From the NCBI RefSeq assembly GCF_003860125.1, contig NZ_RQYL01000004.1, forward strand, positions 62,001-126,000: a stretch of 64,000 bases of DNA. The letters are read 5' to 3'. Made by a program: the position numbers and the translations under genes. Origin of the DNA: Fretibacterium sp. OH1220_COT-178 (GTDB lineage Bacteria > Synergistota > Synergistia > Synergistales > Aminobacteriaceae). This document shows, one piece after another, positions 41,909 through 50,171 of this stretch; the first letter of the stretch is position 1, and each line of letters starts with the position of its first letter. The notes beneath the pieces were generated by a model. The model did no database searches, was not told where the DNA came from, and worked only from the letters and a program-made list of their open reading frames with translations.

Positions 41909-43315
41909 CTATGCCGAGGACACGACGGCCGCTCTCGGCAGGATGCCCAGAACCCGCGTGCCCTTGCCGATCTCGGATCGGACCTCGAGTGTTCCTCCCA
42001 TGAGGGACATCCGTTCCGTCATGTTGGCCAGGCCCCGGTGTCCCTCCACCCGCAAGGCTTCATGGTTGATCCGGGCCTCGAAGCCCCCTCCGTTGTCCCG
42101 GATGTCGAAGAAAATTTTTCCATCCTGTTCGTAGACCTGAGCCCGGACCTCCGAGGCGTTGCCATGCCGAACGGCGTTGGAGACCGCCTCCTGGAAGATT
42201 CGGACGAAGGCCAGGGTCTGTTCGGGGCCGAGGTCCAATCCGTCGTCGATATCCGTCGTCACCCGAATGTCGTAGTTCTGCGACAGCCTTTCGGCCAATT
42301 CGGTCAGAGCCTGAGAGAGCCCCAGATCCATCCACGGCGGAGCCAGCTCGTCGCAGAGGCCGCGCAGCTCCCGAACGACGGTCTTGGCCAGGAATTCGGT
42401 CTTCTTGATGCGCTCCTGGGGGGCCTCCTCCTCCAGGGACATGTGAATCTGTTGAAGCAGGGCCGTGATATCCTGCAACGGCCCGTCGTGAATCTCTCGG
42501 GCCATGTCCATGCGTTCCTTCTCCTGAACCCGAACGATGTCGCGCACGTAGCGGTTGCGCAGTTTGTCCCGCTCCACGGCCGCGCGGGCAAAGCGCATCA
42601 GAGCGCTGTGAACGCTCTCGATCTCCTTGACCGCCCCCGGACCGAGACGGTTCGGGATGTCCTTTCCGACCCTGAGATCGTCGATCTCGGCGACCAGAGC
42701 CTGAAGGGGCGCGACCAGCCGGCTCCAGAGCAGACGGATGGCCCAGAAGCTGCCTAGGGTCATCAGCACGATGAGCACGGGCCAGAGGCGTCCCGCCTTG
42801 ACCAGCCCCCCCAGAAGCTGGTCCCAGGAGACCGCCGCAACGACGTAGCCCTGTCCCCGGCTGACCGGATAGATAGCCAAAGTGTATTGGGCGCCCTGCT
42901 TGTCCTCCACCCGGGTCGCCGTGCCGATAGGAAGGTTGTCGTGCCATATCGCGGCAATGTTCATCGCACCGGGCGAGGCCATGATGATTTTGCCGTCCGC
43001 CCCGATGTGGGCAACCCAGCCGGGAATGGACGGTCCCCAGGAGAATATGCGGTAGCGTGTGGCGTCCCCGAAGAACTCGGGGGGAAGTTCCCAGAGCTTG
43101 GCATCGGAGCTCAGGCGGTAGGCCATGCTCTCGGCCAGATCCTGAACGTAGGACCGAACCGCCGCCTCCATCGCCTTTTCCTGACTGACCAGGGCGAAGG
43201 CGGCCAGGAGGACGACGGCCACGGAGGGCAGGATCAGGGCGGACAACAAAAAGGCCAAAAAGTGATTCTTCGGCCTGAGAGAATTTAAAACGGTTCTGCG
43301 GACCCGCCTCAGCAT
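41909..43315 (-). CDS. membrane sensor histidine kinase (NarX/DegS type)
   Basis: A 468-residue sensor: N-terminal membrane helix (LAFLLSALILPSVAVVLLAAFAL), a periplasmic Cache-like region (about 50-175), second helix (LWPVLIVLMTLGSFWAI), a HAMP-like linker, HisKA_3 dimerisation domain with the phospho-acceptor His in REIHDGPLQDI, and an HATPase domain (EAVSNAVRHGNA; DNGGGF; GHRGLANMTERM). It pairs with the NarL-type regulator just upstream, 13 bases apart. The signal is unknown. Confidence 0.9.
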   Translation of the reverse strand: MLRRVRRTVLNSLRPKNHFLAFLLSALILPSVAVVLLAAFALVSQEKAMEAAVRSYVQDLAESMAYRLSSDAKLWELPPEFFGDATRYRIFSWGPSIPGWVAHIGADGKIIMASPGAMNIAAIWHDNLPIGTATRVEDKQGAQYTLAIYPVSRGQGYVVAAVSWDQLLGGLVKAGRLWPVLIVLMTLGSFWAIRLLWSRLVAPLQALVAEIDDLRVGKDIPNRLGPGAVKEIESVHSALMRFARAAVERDKLRNRYVRDIVRVQEKERMDMAREIHDGPLQDITALLQQIHMSLEEEAPQERIKKTEFLAKTVVRELRGLCDELAPPWMDLGLSQALTELAERLSQNYDIRVTTDIDDGLDLGPEQTLAFVRIFQEAVSNAVRHGNASEVRAQVYEQDGKIFFDIRDNGGGFEARINHEALRVEGHRGLANMTERMSLMGGTLEVRSEIGKGTRVLGILPRAAVVSSA

Positions 43316-43328
43316 GATGGAGGCGCCC

Positions 43329-43973
43329 TTACTTCTCGTCCTCCAGAAGTTCCTCGAGGGTCACGACCCCATACTTCAGAGCCAGCAGAAGGGCCTCCGT
43401 CTTGTTTTTGGAGCCCAGCTTGTCGTAGATGGAGGCCAGGTGGGTCTGTACGGTGCGCTCGCTGATGAAGAGGCGGCTCGCCACCTCCTTGCTGGAGAGC
43501 CCCTTCGCCGCCAGAAGCAGGACCTCCCGTTCCCGGGCGGAGAGCTGCTCCGGGTCGAAATCCCTCTCTCCCATGACCGATGCGACCTCGGGGTCCAGGT
43601 AGAGCCCACCCTTGGACACCGTAGCGATCGCCGCAGTGAGCTCCTTCGGGCTGACCGTCTTGAGAACGAACCCGCGTGCCCCGGCGCGCAGCGAGGCCAT
43701 GACGTACTGCTGCGCGTCGTAGGACGTCAGCATGATCGTGGCCGTGGGAAGCCCCTCGGACTTCACTTTCTGAGCCACCGAGACGCCGTCCATTCCCGGC
43801 ATCCGAATGTCCAGCAACGCCACGTCGGGCTTCAGGTCCTGGATCATCTCCCAGGCCTTGACTCCATCCTCCGCCTCCCCGACCAGATCGAGAGAATTTT
43901 CCCGCCGCAGAAACTCCGCGATGCCCGCCCTCGTCAGAGGGTGGTCGTCCGCCAAAACGATTCTGACTGCCAT
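43329..43973 (-). CDS. NarL/FixJ-family response regulator
   Basis: A 214-residue regulator. Receiver domain: acidic pair in VLADDHPLTR, phospho-acceptor Asp in VALLDIRMPG, Lys in FVLKTVSP. C-terminal LuxR-type helix-turn-helix: LSAREREVLLLAAKGLSSKEVASRLF split over two helices, then SERTVQTHLASIYDKLG. It is transcribed ahead of the kinase gene and is its likely partner. The ATG at 43971-43973 follows AAGGGA. Confidence 0.92.
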   Translation of the reverse strand: MAVRIVLADDHPLTRAGIAEFLRRENSLDLVGEAEDGVKAWEMIQDLKPDVALLDIRMPGMDGVSVAQKVKSEGLPTATIMLTSYDAQQYVMASLRAGARGFVLKTVSPKELTAAIATVSKGGLYLDPEVASVMGERDFDPEQLSAREREVLLLAAKGLSSKEVASRLFISERTVQTHLASIYDKLGSKNKTEALLLALKYGVVTLEELLEDEK

Positions 43974-44064
43974 CGATATCGTTCCCTTCGTTCTTGAGGT
44001 TTTGCTCAGACTACCCGTATCCGGTTCCTCGGACAAGGGCAAAGCTACTGAAGGACGCATCCGG

Positions 44065-44631
44065 TCACAGTCCTACATCCTTTTCGATGGGGCGAAGCGC
44101 CAGGATGGTCTCCTCGATGACCGTGTCGAGAGGCATGCCCATCCGCTCGGCGCCGGCACTGATGACCTCGCGATTGACCCCGCGGGCAAACGCCTTGTCC
44201 TTCCACTTTTTCTTGACGGATTTGAGCTCCAGGTCCGATAGCGAGCGGGAGGGACGAACCAGGCCGGCCGTGATGATCAGCCCCGTCAGCTCGTCGATGG
44301 TGAAAAGGGTTCGCTCCAGGTCGTTGGAGGGCTCGACGTCGGTACAGATCCCGTAGCCGTGCGACTGGACGGCACGAATGATGTCCTCGTCGACGCCTGC
44401 CTCCCGAAGCAGCTCCGGAGCCAGATGACAGTGCCGTTCCGGGGTGTCCGCTGTCCTCTCCCAATCGATGTCGTGCAGGAGCCCCACGACGCCCCAAAGC
44501 TCCTCGTCAGCGCCGGCCCTGCGGGCGAAATGGCGCATGGTTCCCTCGACCGCCAGGGCGTGGCGGATGTGGGACTCGTCCTTATTGTGCTCCCTCAGAA
44601 GCCGAAGTGCGGTCTCTCGATCCGGTCTCAT
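44065..44631 (-). CDS. HD-domain hydrolase
   Basis: A 188-residue HD-superfamily protein: HIRHALAVEGTMRHFA, VVGLLHDIDWERTAD (HD pair), ERHCHLAPELLREAGV and AVQSHGYG. This pattern belongs to a group of predicted phosphohydrolases, whose substrate is not established. The C terminus has a helical LKSVKKKWKDKAFARGVNRE segment. The ATG (44629-44631) follows GGGGGAAGACC. It lies between dCMP deaminase and the two-component pair, so a nucleotide substrate is possible but unproven. Confidence 0.83.
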   Translation of the reverse strand: MRPDRETALRLLREHNKDESHIRHALAVEGTMRHFARRAGADEELWGVVGLLHDIDWERTADTPERHCHLAPELLREAGVDEDIIRAVQSHGYGICTDVEPSNDLERTLFTIDELTGLIITAGLVRPSRSLSDLELKSVKKKWKDKAFARGVNREVISAGAERMGMPLDTVIEETILALRPIEKDVGL

Positions 44632-44704
44632 GGTCTTCCCCCTCGAAAAAAATGAAATCCTCCCGATCCTGAAAGTCCAAGCCGCTCCATGGGAAACGTC
44701 CCTC

Positions 44705-45211
44705 CTACGCCGGGGCGGTCAGAGCAGCTTCCATCCATCGTCTGGCCTCCTCCACCCTCTCCCCGGGGATGGGCTCGAAGGTCACTCCGGCCTCCTCCCT
44801 CAGGGTCTGTGCCAGCGGGTCGGGATAGGGGTGGAGGTACCGCACCCGGACGATGCCGGAGTTGAGGATGATCTTCGTGCAGAGGGAGCACGGCTCGTGC
44901 GTACAATAGATCGTGCCCCCATCCGTGGCGATGCCCATACGGGCGGCCTGAGCGATCGCGTTCGCCTCGGCGTGGGATCCCCGGCACATCTCGTGCCGCT
45001 CACCCGAGGGAATGTTCAAAGCCTGTCTCAGGCAACCGGTGTCCAGACAGTGCCCCGCCCCCATCGGAGCCCCATTGTATCCCGTGCTCACGATCTGCCG
45101 GCCGCGAACCACAACCGCACCGACCCTGCGGCGCAGACAGGTGCTCCTCATCGACGCCATCAGGGCGATGGCGATGAAGTAGGTATCCCAATCCGGTCTT
45201 GCGGCGGACAT
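44705..45211 (-). CDS. deoxycytidylate (dCMP) deaminase
   Basis: A 168-residue zinc deaminase with the ligand His and catalytic Glu in GSHAEANAI and the ligand cysteines in HEPCSLCTK. The VGAVVVRGRQIVSTGYNGAP segment is characteristic of dCMP deaminases (ComEB family), giving dUMP for dTMP synthesis. The ATG is at 45209-45211. A TATAAT at 45273-45278 on the minus strand, with a poor -35, could be its promoter. Confidence 0.9.
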   Translation of the reverse strand: MSAARPDWDTYFIAIALMASMRSTCLRRRVGAVVVRGRQIVSTGYNGAPMGAGHCLDTGCLRQALNIPSGERHEMCRGSHAEANAIAQAARMGIATDGGTIYCTHEPCSLCTKIILNSGIVRVRYLHPYPDPLAQTLREEAGVTFEPIPGERVEEARRWMEAALTAPA

Positions 45212-45360
45212 GCCATCAGCTCCCATCCACAGTTTTTACCCCGCCGGGAATTTCGCCGGCATGACAAGGTGTATTATAGTATCTTGATTCGTCCCCGCGT
45301 AGGGGAGTTTCCGGGTAAAATCTGCGGGGTCCGGCCCGCCGGGAAAGGAATGACAATCGT

Positions 45361-46050
45361 TTGTACCGCATGCTACGCCCCGTTTTGCTGGCCTGCATGG
45401 CCCTGTTTCTCTGTATCGAGTGGGGCCCCCTGAACGCCGAAAGGGCCCGATGGGGCATCGCCTCCGGCGACCCCTTCGTCCCGGAGATCGCCCTGACCTT
45501 CGACGACGGGCCCCGAGAACACGGGATGCAGGAGCTGATGGCCGCCCTGTCGCCGTTCGGCGTCCAGGGGACGTTTTTCCTGGTGGGAAAGTTCGCCGAT
45601 CGCTACGCCTCCGTCACCGCGGCCCTGCACGCGGGGGGACACGCGATCGAAAACCACAGTTTCACGCATCCGAAGCTCTACACCCTCTGGGTGGAGAAGA
45701 TCGTGAGGGAGACGGAGCGCTGCAACGAGGTGATCGAGGCCCTTGGGATACGCAGGCCCCGCTTCATGCGGCCGCCCGGCGGCTCCTGGAACCTGAAGGT
45801 GCTGAACGCCATGAGGCGCATGGATATGCGCCTCGGCCTCTGGAACATCAACAGTGCCGATTACACGGGCAAGTCGGCTGAGGATATCACGGCCCTCATT
45901 TTGCGCAAGGCCGCCCCCGGCGCCATCGTTTTGATGCACTCTGGAGTTCCTCAGACGGTGTCGGCGCTTCCGGGGATCGTGCATGAGCTGGAACGACGCG
46001 GCTACCGTTTCGTGAGCGTCCAGGACCTCTGGAACTGCGGAGCCATTTAG
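45361..46050 (+). CDS. secreted polysaccharide deacetylase
   Basis: A 229-residue NodB-type deacetylase with an N-terminal signal sequence (LRPVLLACMALFLCIEW). Motifs in order: IALTFDDGP (catalytic base and metal Asp), HAIENHSFTHPKL (metal His pair), RRPRFMRPPGGSWN and the C-terminal IVLMHSG. It probably removes acetyl groups from peptidoglycan GlcNAc or another envelope glycan. TTG start at 45361 with AAGGA eleven bases upstream; an ATG nine bases later is an alternative. It stands next to the CDC48 gene, 18 bases ahead of it, so the two probably share a transcript. Confidence 0.88.
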   Translation: MYRMLRPVLLACMALFLCIEWGPLNAERARWGIASGDPFVPEIALTFDDGPREHGMQELMAALSPFGVQGTFFLVGKFADRYASVTAALHAGGHAIENHSFTHPKLYTLWVEKIVRETERCNEVIEALGIRRPRFMRPPGGSWNLKVLNAMRRMDMRLGLWNINSADYTGKSAEDITALILRKAAPGAIVLMHSGVPQTVSALPGIVHELERRGYRFVSVQDLWNCGAI

Positions 46051-46068
46051 GAAGGAGCACATCGAAAA

Positions 46069-48168
46069 GTGTTTACGGTGAAGGAGGCGCGTCCGGGCGA
46101 CGCCCTGAAGGGCATCGCCCGCATGAATCCCTCCGATATGGAGGCGCTGGGCCTCTCCGAGGGCCAGATCATCGAGATCGTCGGGAAGAAGACGACGGCC
46201 GCCCGGGTACGGGCGTGCGAGGAGGACTGCGCGGAGGGCTCCCTGCAGATCGATGGCCTGATGCGGGAGAACGCCCTCGTCTCCCTGGACGACACCGCCG
46301 AGGTGCGGCTTGCGGCACACCATTTTGCCGGAAGCGTCTCCTTGCAGCCCCTTGTCGCCGGTCCCCTGACCGACAGGGAGCGCGACTCGGCCTACATTCT
46401 CTCGCTGTTGGAGGGACAGCCCCTCACGGCCGGCGATCGCGTCCGGCTGAATCTCTTCGGAACCCGCATTTGCGACTTCATGGTCGCCGAAACGACGCCG
46501 GGCGGCGCGGTCGTGGTGAGCAAGTCGACATATCTGAACCTCCTCAAACCCGCAAACGTCGCTCGGCCCCGCAGGATATCCTATGAGGACATCGGCGGTC
46601 TGGGCTCTCAGATCCGCAGGGTGCGCGAGATGATCGAACTGCCGCTGCGTTTCCCTCAGGTATTCGAACGGCTTGGCATCCAGCCTCCCAAGGGAGTGCT
46701 GCTCTACGGGCCGCCGGGTACGGGCAAGACGGTCATCGCCCGAGCCGTGGCCAACGAGACCGATGCCTGGTTCACGCACATCTCCGGGCCCGAGATCATC
46801 GGAAAGTTTTACGGGGAGAGCGAGGAACGCCTGCGCAACATCTTCGAGGAGGCCCAAAGCCGTTCCCCCTCCATCATCTTCATCGACGAGATCGACGCCA
46901 TCGCTCCGAAGCGAGAGGACATGGGGGGCGAGAAGCAGGTGGAGCGACGGGTCGTGGCCCAGCTGCTGGCATTGATGGACGGACTCGAGTCGCGCGGGCA
47001 GATCATCGTCATCGGAGCGACGAACATACCCAACTCCCTGGACCCGGCGCTGCGCCGTCCGGGGCGCTTCGACCGCGAGATCGCCGTACCGATCCCCGAC
47101 CGCAAGGGGCGTCTCGAAATTCTGCAGATCCATACGCGCGGCATGCCGCTTTCGGGGGACGTCGATCTCAAAAGGGTTGCGGACCTCTCCCACGGATTCG
47201 TCGGAGCGGACCTCGAGGCCCTGGCGAAGGAGGCGGCTATGGCCTGCGTCCGGGATATTCTTCCCTACGTCAATCTTCAGACGCAGGAGATCCCCTACGA
47301 GAAGGTCGCCTCCCTCGAGGTGCGGATGGGACACTTCATGGCCGCCCTGATGGAGATCGATCCGTCGGCCATCCGGGAGGTGTTCGTGGAGATTCCCGAC
47401 GTCTCCTGGGAGGACGTCGGCGGGCTCGAGGAGATCAAGGAGGAGCTCATCAACGCCGTGAGCTGGCCCCTTCAGCATGCCGAGCTCTTCGAGCGCTACG
47501 CGGTCCAGCCCACGCGGGGCATCATGCTGCACGGCCCCTCCGGAACGGGAAAGACGCTTCTGGCCAAGGCCCTGGCGAAGGAGAGCGGGGTCAATTTCAT
47601 CTCGGTCAAGGGTCCCTCCCTCATGTCTCGCTACGTGGGCGAGTCGGAGCGGGCGATCCGGGAGGTCTTCAGGACGGCCCGTCAGGCCGCGCCATCCATT
47701 CTCTACTTCGATGAAATCGAGTCCCTCGTCCCCATCCGCGGCCGAGAGGCCGGAGGCTCGGCCTTCACGGAACGGGTCATCGGGCAATTTATGTCCGAGA
47801 TGAGCGGCATCGAGGACCTTCAAGGCGTCGTCGTCCTGGCGACGACGAATCGGCTGGATCTGGTGGACCCCGCCCTGCTGGTCTCCGGGCGCTTCGATCT
47901 GGTCCTGGAGCTGCCCCTCCCCGACGCCGCAGCCCGAGAGGAGATCTTCCGCATCGAGCTGCGGCAAAAGCCGCTGGCCCCGGATATCGACATCAAAGCT
48001 CTGGCGGCCCTTACCGAGGGGACGAGCGGTGCGGATATCGCCTTCGTCTGCCGCAAGGCGACGACCGAGGCCATCAAGACCCTCATGCTGGAGGGGCACG
48101 GCGAGCTTCGCCTGGAGCGGCCCCATTTCGATACGGCGCTCCGAGAGCTGGGCAAGCGCGAGCGCTGA
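46069..48168 (+). CDS. CDC48/VAT-type tandem AAA+ ATPase
   Basis: A 699-residue ATPase with the archaeal/eukaryotic CDC48 layout: an N-terminal substrate-binding domain (1-165, double-psi barrel-like), D1 (Walker A GPPGTGKT 214-221, Walker B IIFIDEID ending 276, GATN sensor 1, RPGRFD arginine fingers) and D2 (Walker A GPSGTGKT 489-496, YFDEIE 546-551, TTNR). D2 departs from consensus: GPS for GPP, and VSGRFD where archaeal proteins have RPGR. Both pore-loop segments (KFYGESEE, RYVGESER) are present. CDC48 unfolds proteins for degradation or disassembly. Found patchily in bacteria. GTG start at 46069, with GGAG about 14 bases upstream. No proteasome gene is in the window; Lon and ClpX are elsewhere. 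Confidence 0.92.
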   Translation: MFTVKEARPGDALKGIARMNPSDMEALGLSEGQIIEIVGKKTTAARVRACEEDCAEGSLQIDGLMRENALVSLDDTAEVRLAAHHFAGSVSLQPLVAGPLTDRERDSAYILSLLEGQPLTAGDRVRLNLFGTRICDFMVAETTPGGAVVVSKSTYLNLLKPANVARPRRISYEDIGGLGSQIRRVREMIELPLRFPQVFERLGIQPPKGVLLYGPPGTGKTVIARAVANETDAWFTHISGPEIIGKFYGESEERLRNIFEEAQSRSPSIIFIDEIDAIAPKREDMGGEKQVERRVVAQLLALMDGLESRGQIIVIGATNIPNSLDPALRRPGRFDREIAVPIPDRKGRLEILQIHTRGMPLSGDVDLKRVADLSHGFVGADLEALAKEAAMACVRDILPYVNLQTQEIPYEKVASLEVRMGHFMAALMEIDPSAIREVFVEIPDVSWEDVGGLEEIKEELINAVSWPLQHAELFERYAVQPTRGIMLHGPSGTGKTLLAKALAKESGVNFISVKGPSLMSRYVGESERAIREVFRTARQAAPSILYFDEIESLVPIRGREAGGSAFTERVIGQFMSEMSGIEDLQGVVVLATTNRLDLVDPALLVSGRFDLVLELPLPDAAAREEIFRIELRQKPLAPDIDIKALAALTEGTSGADIAFVCRKATTEAIKTLMLEGHGELRLERPHFDTALRELGKRER

Positions 48169-48203
48169 GAGGTGCGGCGTCCTGAAGGGTCCCCCCGCAC
48201 CTC
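48169..48203. repeat. 9-base-pair inverted repeat between convergent genes
   Basis: GAGGTGCGG (48169-48177) and CCGCACCTC (48195-48203) are perfect inverted repeats starting right after the CDC48 stop codon and facing nagB. No T-run follows directly on either strand, so it may be a weak terminator or an mRNA-protecting hairpin. Confidence 0.6.
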
Positions 48204-48223
48204 CCAGATCCATCAGGACGCCT

Positions 48224-49018
48224 TCATCGCCTTTTTTGCCCGTCGTCGATCTCCTCCCCGGCAAGCCCGGCGCATTCCTTTTCGACCCCCGCCAGACGCG
48301 CCAGGCCGCGGTCGACCACGACAACGACGTCGGGATGGAGCTTGAGCGCCGTACAGGGGACCTCAGGGCAAACCCGGTCGTCCTGGAGCAGGGCCCTCAG
48401 GGGCTCCGCCTTGGAGGGCCCATGGACGAGCAGCACGATTCTGGCGGCGTTCAGAATATCTCCGATTCCCATCGTCACGGCCTGGGAGGGAACCTCATCC
48501 AGAGAGGAGAAAAAGCGCTGGTTGTCCCTGCGGGTGCCCTCTTCCAGGGTCACGACGTGGGCCCAGGGAGCGAAGAAGGGAGCAGGCTCATTGAACCCGA
48601 TGTGCCCATTGCTCCCGAGCCCCAGCAATTGAAGGTCCCGGGGCCTGGAGTCCAGAAATCCCTGGAACTCCTCGAGCATCTTGTCCCGAGGCAGGGTTCC
48701 TCTCGGCACACAGGTTCTGGCCTTGTCGATGTCCACGTGATCGAAGAGCTTGTGGTCCATGTAGTGGCGGTAACTTTGGACATGGGAGGGCTCGAGCCCG
48801 ACGTATTCGTCCAGGTTCACCGTGGCGACGGAACGGAAGGACAGCCCCTCGGCGTCGTGACGCCTCCGGAGTTCCGCATAGACGCCCTCCATTGAACCGC
48901 CGGTGGCAAGCCCGAGACAAACATCCCCCCGCACCACGACCTCCGCGACGAGTCCGGCGACGATGGAGCAGCTCTCCTCGTGATCCCCGGTGAGAATCAC
49001 GCTCAGTTTTTTCCTCAA
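48224..49018 (-). CDS. nagB: glucosamine-6-phosphate deaminase
   Basis: A 264-residue enzyme converting GlcN-6-P to fructose-6-P and ammonia. LGLATGGSMEGVY (phosphate loop), VATVNLDEYVGL (catalytic Asp), GLGSNGHIGFNEP (with the GNGHIGFNEP-type active-site His) and an AVTMGIGDIL segment fit the family. TTG start (49016-49018), with GGAGG nine bases upstream. It is divergent from murQ-nagA across 232 bases, completing a GlcNAc/MurNAc salvage route. Confidence 0.93.
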   Translation of the reverse strand: MRKKLSVILTGDHEESCSIVAGLVAEVVVRGDVCLGLATGGSMEGVYAELRRRHDAEGLSFRSVATVNLDEYVGLEPSHVQSYRHYMDHKLFDHVDIDKARTCVPRGTLPRDKMLEEFQGFLDSRPRDLQLLGLGSNGHIGFNEPAPFFAPWAHVVTLEEGTRRDNQRFFSSLDEVPSQAVTMGIGDILNAARIVLLVHGPSKAEPLRALLQDDRVCPEVPCTALKLHPDVVVVVDRGLARLAGVEKECAGLAGEEIDDGQKRR

Positions 49019-49165
49019 CGTTAAACACCTCCATGATCAAGCGGACGCAAAACCCTCCGCCTCACGATTGGCACCAGTATATACCCATCCCGGGACGGCG
49101 CGTCCGCCGCAACTCTCAAAACACGCCGCAGGGCCTCTTGATCGCCGGTTCGATTCCGCAGGCGT

Positions 49166-49171
49166 TATACT
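49166..49171 (+). promoter_or_regulatory. possible -10 element of murQ-nagA
   Basis: TATACT 80 bases before the murQ ATG. A TTGATC (49138-49143) lies 22 bases upstream, too far for a standard -35. Facing it, the minus strand has TATACT near 49078 that could serve nagB. The 232-base divergent region is the obvious place for a shared amino-sugar regulator, but I see no clear operator. Confidence 0.38.
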
Positions 49172-49250
49172 TATGTCTACGCACCCCGGAGCCGCCAAGG
49201 CCATTTTCCGCGGCACGAAAATTCTCGCACACGAAGGATGATGCTTTTCA

Positions 49251-50138
49251 ATGCCCCTCACCACCGAAACGAGCAACGAACGCACCGCCGAACTCGACGC
49301 CATGTCTTTGGGAGACATCCTGGCCGTCATGAACGATGAGGACGCGCGGGTCCCCGAGGCGATACGCAAGGCCCTGCCCAGGATCGAGGCCGCGGTTCGG
49401 CGGGCCTTCGCGTCCCTGAGACGAGGGGGGCGGCTGATCTATCTGGGGGCCGGCACCAGCGGTCGCCTTGGGGTGCTGGACGCCGTGGAGTGCGTACCGA
49501 CGTTCGGAGTCCCTCCCGACCGGGTACTGGGGCTGATCGCCGGAGGCTCGGAGGCCATGATGCGCGCGGTCGAGGGCGCCGAGGACGACCCGGCCTTGGG
49601 CGTGGCCGACCTGAAATCGATCTTGCTCTCGAAGGAGGATACCGTCGTGGGGATCGCGGCCAGCGGCCGGACGCCCTACGTCATCGGAGCTCTGAAGTAC
49701 GCCCGCAGCGTCGGTGCTGCAACGGTCTCCCTCTCCTGCAACGAGGGGGCTCCCCTGTCTCGGGTCGCCGACGTCCCCATCGAAATCTCCCCCGGCCCCG
49801 AAGTCCTGACCGGCTCCACGCGACTCAAAGCCGGAAGTGTCCAGAAGATGGTCCTCAACATGATCTCGACCGCCTCCATGGTTCTGTGGGGTAAGGTCTA
49901 CAAAAACCTGATGGTGGACGTGCGGGCCACAAACGAGAAGCTGAGGCTCCGGGCCGAGAACATCGTGATGGCTGCTGCCGAAGTCGGGCGGCAGGAGGCA
50001 CGCCGAGCTCTTGCGGACTCCGGAGGTGACTGCAAGCCGGCCATCGTCTCCCTGTTGCTGCACTGTTCCGACGAGGAGGCGCGCGAGACCCTGAAAAGAG
50101 CGGATGGACGCGTGAGAACCGCGATCGAAGGCAACTGA
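49251..50138 (+). CDS. murQ: N-acetylmuramic acid 6-phosphate etherase
   Basis: A 295-residue SIS-domain enzyme cleaving the lactyl ether of MurNAc-6-P to give GlcNAc-6-P. N-terminal TTETSNERTAELDAMS, the GAGTSGRLGVLDAVECVPTFG block (catalytic Glu), IAASGRTPYVIGAL and TRLKAGSVQKMVLNM split across the C-terminal half match MurQ. The ATG follows GAAGGATG. It feeds nagA 33 bases downstream, so the pair recycles cell-wall sugars. No AnmK or MurP transporter gene is visible nearby. Confidence 0.93.
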   Translation: MPLTTETSNERTAELDAMSLGDILAVMNDEDARVPEAIRKALPRIEAAVRRAFASLRRGGRLIYLGAGTSGRLGVLDAVECVPTFGVPPDRVLGLIAGGSEAMMRAVEGAEDDPALGVADLKSILLSKEDTVVGIAASGRTPYVIGALKYARSVGAATVSLSCNEGAPLSRVADVPIEISPGPEVLTGSTRLKAGSVQKMVLNMISTASMVLWGKVYKNLMVDVRATNEKLRLRAENIVMAAAEVGRQEARRALADSGGDCKPAIVSLLLHCSDEEARETLKRADGRVRTAIEGN

Positions 50139-50171
50139 CATCGATCGCGGCTTGCTAGAGGAGGCTTTTTC

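Noticed and set aside
45373-48324. A 983-codon open frame on the minus strand opposite the CDC48 and deacetylase genes
   Set aside because: It is an antisense shadow of high-GC coding sequence: no domains, no ribosome-binding site, and it covers two clear genes.
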